This document shows, one piece after another, positions 56,658-64,000 of a stretch of 64,000 nucleotides of DNA. A program made the translations under genes and the position numbers. How positions within the stretch are numbered: position 1 is the first letter of the stretch; every line of letters begins with the position of its first letter. The notes under the pieces were generated by a model. The model saw only the letters and a list, made by a program, of their open reading frames with translations, made no database searches and had not been told where the DNA came from. The DNA comes from Diorhabda sublineata (taxonomy: Eukaryota; Arthropoda; Insecta; Coleoptera; Chrysomelidae): NCBI RefSeq assembly GCF_026230105.1, contig NC_079486.1:8804001-8868000 (forward strand), given 5' to 3'.

Positions 56658-59600
56658 ATTCTTATTGGTTTTTAATAATATTACGATGTATAAATAAATA
56701 TTTTTGAAACGTAACATGCATCCAGATAATAAACAAATAAATTGTAAAATTTGACAACATTGAGGTTTACTGTAAGTTGGCTTCAGTTATATTGCAACAT
56801 GCCAGCTGGGTTAATCTTTTTTATTCGTCCGTCCAAGGTCAAAGTAAACCAAAGTTTCAAACAAAGGAACTTCGGAATTCATTATAATGTTAGAAACGGA
56901 ATTGGTATCTAGTTGGAAAACTTACTTATGTTTAAGTTTTATACGTGAAGATTAAGTGAATGTAGTTTATGTAATGAAGTAAATTTTGACTGAAAATGTA
57001 TAAATTTTTAAAATTTTGATTCTTATAGTAGGTATGTACAATTATTTTTCACATTTTCTACACCTTTAACTAAGTAATTTGATAAAAATACTCACGTATA
57101 CAACACAATGTTTCATGTTGATGAATATGCTTTTAAGGTGTTGGCAAGTGTTTGAATATCTTTTTTAATAACAAGTATAAGCACTACACCAATACTGGAA
57201 GTAGTTTACAAATAATTTATTTTTAGGTAAAGGAGCGTGATTTCTCATTTACCAAAATGGCCTCTAATAAAAAAGAATTGTATGTACTCTAACATATTTA
57301 CTAATTTCGCTATGGTAGCTTGATCTGAACTGGGCCTGGAAATTTGTAGTGTAACGTCTGTGAATGTCAAGTTACAAAAAAAGAATTAGATTATTGAAGT
57401 AGCAACAAGAGAACCGCATCATTTATTAATAATTTATAATAATAAACATCTCAATGCAAAACTTATTTTTATTAGGCTAGTTTAGAATTTTTAAAAGAAG
57501 TCCCTAAGAAGGCAAAACCGAACCATAAGTACATTGCTGATTATTTGAAATATGGTTTTTGTGGTTACTGGCACAGATGACAACCTGCTACTTCAGTGTG
57601 TTTTATGTTTCGAAGTATTTGCTGATGAGAGTATGAAACCTTCAAAACTGTAAAGACTTTTCACAAAAAAAACATATGTATTTCTTTCAGTACAAAGAAA
57701 AAGAATTCTTAAAGTCAAACTCAATAACGAAAACATCAATTTCTGGTGAGAAAAATAGACAAGCTACATTTGCATCTTATCGCCTATTCATATTGATAGC
57801 TAAAAAAGGAACAGAACACTCTGTAGGTTAGAATCTGAAGTTTCATTCACTGAGAAGGAAGCAAAAAAAAATCGGTCAAATTCACTATTACAGTTTAAAT
57901 AAAACAAACTTTTCACTTCAACTTGATGAAAGTACTGAAGTTGCTGGCCAGGCTAATCTATTAGCCTTTGTTTTTTGTTTTCACATTACTTTCATCTTGT
58001 TTTTGACTTAAATTGACTAATAATTATAATAAATAAGCATATCCTCATTAAAAACCTATATGTTTGTCTCGAAGATTTGTTGGTACATGTCTATAGTAAA
58101 TTTGTATTCAAATAAAACTAGTATTTGATATTATTTCTTTCAAACATTCTATGCTAGATAAAACAAAAACATAAATGAATACAGTTACATAGCAATGTTG
58201 CCTAGCTTATATTTTTTCATAAACATTCTCGCCAAAATTATTTTCTTGATCTTTGTTTAGATCAATTGTGGGAAATATTGTCCATTAACCAAATTTAGTG
58301 AGAACTAGAGCCAATTCTTATTGGTTTTTAATAATATTACGATGTATAAATAAATATTTTTGAAACGTAACATGCATCCAGATAATAAACAAATAATTTG
58401 TAAAATTTGACAACATTGATGTTTACTGTAAGTTGGCTTCAGTTATATTCAAACATACCAGCTGGGTTAATGTTTTTTATACGTCCAAGGTCAAAGTAAA
58501 CCAAAGTTTCAAACAAAGGAACTTCGGAATTCATTATAATGTTAGAAACGGAATTGGTATCTAGTTGGAAAACTTACTTATGTTTAAGTTTTATACATGA
58601 TAAAGTGAATGTAGTTTATGTAATGAAGTAAATTTTGACTGAAAATGTATAAATTTTTAAAATTTTGATTCTTATAGTAGGTATGTACAATTATTTTTCA
58701 CATTTTCTACACCTTTAACTAAGTAATTTGATAAAAATACTCACGTATACAACACAATGTTTCATGTTGATGAATATGCTTTTAAGGTGTTGGCAAGTGT
58801 TTGAATATCTTTTTTAATAACAAGTATAAGCACTACACCAATACTGGAAGTAGTTTACAAATAATTTATTTTTAGGTAAAGCAGCGTGATTTCTCATTTA
58901 CCAAAATGGCCTCTAATAAAAAAGAATTGTATGTACTCTAACATATTTACTAATTTCGCTATGGTAGCTTGATCTGAACTGGGCCTGGAAATTTGTAGTG
59001 TAACGTCTGTGAATGTCAAGTTACAAAAAAAGAATTAGATTATTGAAGTAGCAACAAGAGAACAGCATCTACCCGGCTTTGAAGATTTTTGCAGTGATTC
59101 TATCATTTAGGAAATATTTTTGGAAATTTGATAAAACAATCCCCAACAACACATTTTTTTTTTAAATATTTACCTGTATATAATGATTGATATAATAGGA
59201 GCGTTTGGATGAATTCACATGGGGACCTTTAGTAGTTTTGGAGTACCTACCTTATGGAATTGCAAGATAAAGATCATTCAAATGAACTGTGGTATTTCTG
59301 CACAATAAATAAATGATAGAAAAGATCCTCGTATTGTTCTAACACATCTTACTTGTTTTATTCATATTTCTGAGGTAGAAAATAAAATATTGAGTAATTT
59401 TTGATTGGTTTGATTTAAAGAGACTCCACCCCAATTGTGAAGAATGAGTTACTTGTAGTTTACAATGAATTGATAAAAAATGTTGCCAGTGTGTTGATAT
59501 TTGTCTAAATATCAATATTTTTCTAATAAATTTACTCATAATCAAAATAATTAGTAGTTGCTCATCAATATTTGATATTAAATTATATATTTTGTTAAGT

Positions 59601-59960
59601 ATTTTAGGTGACTTCCTTTGAAAATCTCAAACTAGTCTGAAAAAAATAAATTTAGCAATGTCATGTTTCCATCATTATTTCAAATTATTGTCTTACCAGT
59701 TATTAAATAAGAACTTTCAAGTCACTTACCATTTCATCACTTTGTACAAATTCAACACTATATCTGCCAATGAAACTGAATAGTAATGAAGAATTTTCCT
59801 GAAAAGTCCTGTATGCATATGACTTGGTTGAGTGTAAATTTAGCTTAGCGAATACATTGTAATGCAACTTAATGGTTTATTGCACTCCATGTCAAAGGTA
59901 TTTTAGAGTTGTTGATTATTGAAGAAACATGTTTGTTTGAATTGGGTGAGGTAATGACAT
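56658..59960 (+). repeat. Repeat module A, copy A5, with internal tandem duplication
   Basis: Close relative of A3, with the same 750-bp block twice (56658-57415 and 58314-59040). Ends TGGGTGAGGTAATGACATTT. Confidence 0.78.
57475..57968 (+). pseudogene. hAT transposase fragment, in A5
   Basis: Same ZBED5/SCAND3-like remnant and the same breaks; ends QLDESTEVAGQANLLAFV. Confidence 0.68.
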
Positions 59961-60719
59961 TTCTACTGATACATACCCACACACTTTTGTTTTATTTTTT
60001 TAGCTTCTCAACAACCAGTTGAAAGTATATTGTTATCAAGTAATTCTAATGGAAGCAAAAACGTTGAGAGAACGAAAAGGGAACAGTATTCTTTTCAAAA
60101 CAAGTCCTAAACATCAAAATGTAGGCTTACAACTATCCTATGGAAGGTATCTATTTTTTATGTATGTATTTTTTATAGATTATCTTCTAAAGCAGAAGAT
60201 CAAAATTCATCATTTTCATTATTAAAATGGAGTTTATCACTCCACTCTATCATAATCCTTTTTTTTTCATGTTTAAAACTCATCGGATTGATTCCTTATC
60301 ATATATAGCTGTCATAACAAATCCTGATCTCATTTTTTACATTGCTGACTTGCTGTACTATTATGACAAAAACTTTTTGTAAATTACTGACATCCAACCC
60401 AATTTTACTTAGAAAATTTTTAAATTGTTAAACAAGATATTTTCTAAAATGACTCATTTCTTCAATAATTCACTTTTTTTTCTTCAATGTTTCTGATTTT
60501 CATGTCTCTTCTTATTTTAACTTATGCAAGAAGTTATAACTTCATAACTTTCACAGTATGTATTATATCTTAAATATTCATATTATTACAACAATTCATG
60601 CGTTTAAAAAAAAGTAAAGGTGGTATGCAGCTTTTGTTTTTTTATAAACATCGCTAGAGTGTAGATTTTCTAATGATATATAATTTTTTTCGATATCTTT
60701 TTGCTAACCAGAGTTGTAA
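59961..60719 (+). repeat. Module A outer flank (far right)
   Basis: Direct copy of 23930-24650, including the MKVYCYQVILMEAK stretch at 60019. No supported gene. Confidence 0.55.
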
Positions 60720-60950
60720 TTGGACCATTTCGACGAAATTCCAAGTTGCATGATTTGCGAAATTTATCAGTGTAAAGGTGGAAACAATGTAACGGCTTTT
60801 TGTGATGGTTATTGAGCAGCTGTTCCTCTTTATTTATCGAGAACAGATGTTAATACATATTTCCATAATGCAGGTACTACAGATGAATTTCTTCTAAATT
60901 TTAATGATTTATTTAATATACTTAAATCTCGTAATAGATTGGCAAAATAA
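60720..60950 (+). pseudogene. P-element/THAP9-like scrap (right)
   Basis: Third copy of the NAGTTDEFLLNFNDLFNIL segment with the same stop codons. Confidence 0.4.
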
Positions 60951-61279
60951 ATATTTTAAAAATCACTTAGCTCACGAACAAATTATTATTATTATATATT
61001 TGTAGTAATGTGAAGAGCCATGATGAGGAAAATGATGCTGAAAAGAAGTAAGAATGCTTATCGTTTGAAACGTATATGAGCATGATTTCTTTCTGGACTT
61101 GAATGGTACAATCATACATAATTTCGAATTGTATAAGTATGAAGAAGAATTGGAAAATGGAGTCGTAGATACCATCAATAATGATCTCAAATCTGAGTGG
61201 ATATAATTATAGAATAAACGGTTGATTGGATTGCATAGTGACAAATTGTGAAGTGTCAAATAAGCATTAAGAAAACGAA
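60951..61279 (+). other. Spacer with ELYKY-type exon fragment
   Basis: Direct copy of 24900-25220; contains SHDEENDAEKK and ELYKYEEELENGVVDT. Confidence 0.45.
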
Positions 61280-61592
61280 TGACAATATCTGGCTGGCGGG
61301 AGGCGCTAGTGTCTATAGAATTGAATTTAATTAGGCATCTGGCCAGCAGGGTGCGCTAGTGTCTATGGAACCGTGTTTAGTTTGGCGTCTGGCCGGCAGG
61401 GGCTCTACTGTCTATGGAATCGTATTTAATTTGGCGTTTGACCGGCAGGAGGCGCTTGTGTCTATGGAACCTTGTTTAGTTTGGCGTCTATGGAACCGTA
61501 TTTAGTTTGGTGTCTAATTGGCGGGGGCGCTAGTGTGTATAGAAATTGAACACAAAGAGAATTTTTATTTAGTTTAACTTGCGGCCGCTAAG
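61280..61592 (+). repeat. GC-rich minisatellite with CTCF-like cores, right array
   Basis: About six units, including TGGCCAGCAGGGTGCGCTA (about 61339). It is a contracted form of the other arrays: the first six units of 51700-51960 followed directly by the GCGGCCGC end and Gypsy. Confidence 0.88.
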
Positions 61593-62602
61593 TTTTGTTA
61601 AGACTCGTATAAGGGTCCTATTTGCCTTTTCCACTTCTCCATTACCTCGTGGGACTTCACAAATTGTTAACACATGTTTAATATTTTCTTCTCGACAATA
61701 TGATTCGAATTTTTCAGAACGGAACGCGGATCCTCTGTCCGATATTATCCTTGACGGGCTTCCAAATATTTTATGCTAAGACAACATATCACTTCTTTCG
61801 TCGTGGTTGATTTTAGGATGAAACATCCCTTCTTTCTTTCCTACAGGACGAGGTGATATATTTTACGCTATTTTTCAAGACAACATGTCACTTCTTTCGT
61901 CGTGGTTTATTTTGTTGGGTAAAGCCACACAAATTTGGAAAAGTCATCAACTACCACAAAAATGTACATTTTTTTGTTGATTTCATTGGTCCTAATTGGT
62001 CGACGTGATACCTCTCTAGCGGATCTTTTTTATTCTATAATTTACAAGGTATACAGTTATTTTTAATCGTTTCTATTTTGTATTTTAGTCTTGGTATGTA
62101 AAATTCCTTGTTTACTAATTCTTCTGTTTGTTTCTTTCAAAAATTTCCTGTCTCGTGGACTTTTATTATTATTTTTTGTTCTTTGTTGTTCATGTTGTTT
62201 GGAATGACAAGTAATTTTAATCCATTATCGTATTTATACAATATATCATGCTCCAAATAAAAATCTTCATAGTCTTCTGTAGTCAGTATCCTTTTTATTA
62301 CCATTTGTGTACCTCGGTTCGGCCATCCTTTTTTCTCACTAGTCCAATAGGACTAGCGAAATCCGAAAAACTCGGTTTGATTATTACATCTTTTAACCAT
62401 TCCTCTATCTGTCTATCTACTTCTTCTTTTTCGAATGCCGATAGTCTTCTTGGTCGCTAATAAATCGGTTCTTCGCTTTTCAGTACAATTTTCACCTCAA
62501 TATTCGTTGTCTTCGCTTTGAGTGGTTTGTAGTTTTCTATTAATTTCTTCACTTCCTGCCTATTGAACCACGGAAAAGCATGTAGCGCCTAACGAGTTCT
62601 CC
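61583..62602 (-). pseudogene. Ty3/Gypsy pol with internal deletion (right copy)
   Basis: Same layout as 27231-28262: reverse transcriptase start, deletion, integrase zinc region and integrase core, with motifs IISDRGSAFRSEKFE and PRGNGEVEK. A 9-bp loss (GATTTTGTT, about 61808) and point changes distinguish it. The shared deletion shows that both derive from one defective copy. Confidence 0.84.
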
Positions 62603-63241
62603 ACGGTTCGCATTCTTTAGAAAAACAAATGTAAAACTTTTATAACTTTGAGTTTTGCATACTTAATGTTGTGACCAATTCTACCTACACAACTTAACGT
62701 TGTCATGATTGATTCTACGCAAAATATATAAAATTTGAAAAAAAATAGAAGAAAATAACTCTTTGTCTTTCGTTTATTAAAACTTAATCCTGTACTTTTC
62801 TACTCAGAAAACAAATATGCTATATAAAAAAATATCTCGTTTTTACAGCAAAGGAAAAACCAAATTATCCTCAAAAATGTCCGTTACAATCAATACAATA
62901 TAAACTTATTATTCACCTTAGCTACAGAAAATATTTTGTAATTCAGATAAACTAATTGAATTTCGATAATTCTAGTTTGTACAAATGTATTCTGCCCTTT
63001 TTTTATACAAGTATTGTTAGAATGTATCTAAAAAAAATTTGCAGCCTTCCGCCACTGATCACTAGTTCGTGGACTTCGAAAAATACTTCTCACATCAGGC
63101 TTCCTCCAGATTTAAACTGGCAATTTCACTTATTTCCGATTCCAGTAACCTCGAGTAGATCAGCTCGGAATATGAACAGTGTAGTCTTCTTCAAATTAGC
63201 AGATTTCTCGTAACACTTTATTTTACAATGTTCTGCTGTAG
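62603..63241. other. Non-coding spacer after the right Gypsy remnant
   Basis: Direct copy of 28263-28901. No gene seen. Confidence 0.4.
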
Positions 63242-63667
63242 CGTACAGCTCCAAAGACCATTTTAACCACGGAAAGTCTATTAGAAGAGCAATCACAAAG
63301 TGAATGTAGTGGAAAAGCCAGTCCTTCATCAAGTGGATTTGAGGATAACTTTGTGAATGAAGAGGTAAGATGAAAATACCAATTTTTAATATAATAATTT
63401 CTAAATTTGTCTGTAGGAAAATGTTGCATCTGGTGATCTGATAGAAAAAACCAATCGCGATCAAGTAGAATATACGGATACAGAAAAAAAATAGCAGAAT
63501 AAATAATAAATGAAATTAGTGATTCTAGAACTACTGAGAATATTTACAATACTCCATCTATTAGTATAACAACCAATAATATGAGTAGTTCAATTGAATC
63601 TTCGCCAAATTGGACATTGATCTCTGATTCTTCACATTCGCAACCAGATTTTGAGAAATTAGGATAA
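63242..63667 (+). pseudogene. Two-exon fragment of an unrecognised serine/threonine-rich protein (right)
   Basis: Exon 63242-63364, 52-bp intron, second exon from 63417, all splice sites as in the left copy. One A is missing in the poly-A run after TDTE (about 63482), so the frame shifts before the point at which the left copy has its TAA. Downstream text (IYNTPSIS, SPNWTLISDSS) is otherwise kept. Confidence 0.58.
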
Positions 63668-63839
63668 TACAATTGGATTATCTATGGAAACTCTAGTTCG
63701 AAATACACTTTGATTAGATAATGTTCGCCAAAAGCTCCAGGATTAGAATGTTCTATGACTTTGTTCAATAACCGTCGATGAGATCCGGGTATTTAAATTT
63801 CCATAGATAGTGAATATTCATATCATTAAATTTGTAATT

Positions 63840-64000
63840 TGGATTGTAAATAAAGTGAATTTGACTTATATTTTGGATTGATTGATGTCTTATACCTTTT
63901 TATTTTCAAACTAAAACTATTTAGATGATGTTTCTATTTGCCATTGAATAGTAGAATTTTTCAGAAAATGGGAAAGTTTTGAAATTAAGAAAAGTTACTT
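63840..64000 (+). repeat. Repeat R, right copy, running to the window edge
   Basis: Direct copy of 29500-29660; the duplicated block probably continues beyond the window. Confidence 0.7.

Overview
This 64 kb window is AT-rich animal DNA, most likely from an insect. The evidence is spliced genes with 50-60 bp introns, AATAAA polyadenylation signals, Ty1/copia elements primed by the anticodon region of initiator tRNA-Met (as in Drosophila copia), and many degraded hAT, P-like and Gypsy remnants. I see no bacterial operon, tRNA, rRNA or CRISPR array. The species cannot be named from the sequence.

The window is a cluster of nested segmental duplications. From left to right: the end of one copia family (1-858); a small DUF4806 gene on the minus strand (906-1492); a first copy of a roughly 3.3 kb non-coding module A (A1, 2066-5290); a complete but dead copia element (Copia-A, 5673-9635, minus); and a ZCWPW1-like CW/PWWP gene (10677-12066, minus). 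Then come A2 (13636-17290), a 5'-truncated Copia-A (17375-20616), A3 in the opposite orientation, a P-transposase-like scrap, a GC-rich minisatellite (25225-27240), an internally deleted Gypsy pol (27231-28262) and an unrecognised split gene fragment (28902-29328).

The middle (29.5-38 kb) holds an inverted pair of ARL14EP-like pseudogenes (32852-33420 minus; 35262-35887 plus), hAT fragments and a piece of another copia pol. The right half repeats the left half. An inverted arm (about 38012-50165) carries the second ZCWPW1-like gene (38936-40376, plus), the second full Copia-A (41442-45452) and A4. It is followed by the largest minisatellite array (51700-53103), a Gypsy stub, a fourth Copia-A, A5, and a direct repeat of the 24-29.6 kb block running to the window edge.

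Three points stand out. (1) The minisatellite unit, about 50 bp, carries a near-consensus CTCF core in most units, giving about 45 CTCF-like sites in three arrays. (2) The two 3' flanks of the full Copia-A copies and those of the two truncated copies all match, and the two full copies share the AAATC target duplication, so one insertion was multiplied by segmental duplication. A duplicated but empty copy of the same target survives at 46409-46413. (3) The paralogue pairs carry different lesions: one ZCWPW1-like copy has a 1-bp insertion in exon 1 and the other a 5-bp net gain at the exon 1 donor; the two ARL14EP-like copies have different deletions. No copy of either gene looks intact.

Caveat: collapsed or falsely joined haplotypes in an assembly can look like this. 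The junctions are read directly, but their reality in one chromosome needs long reads. Coordinates of degraded repeat edges are approximate.
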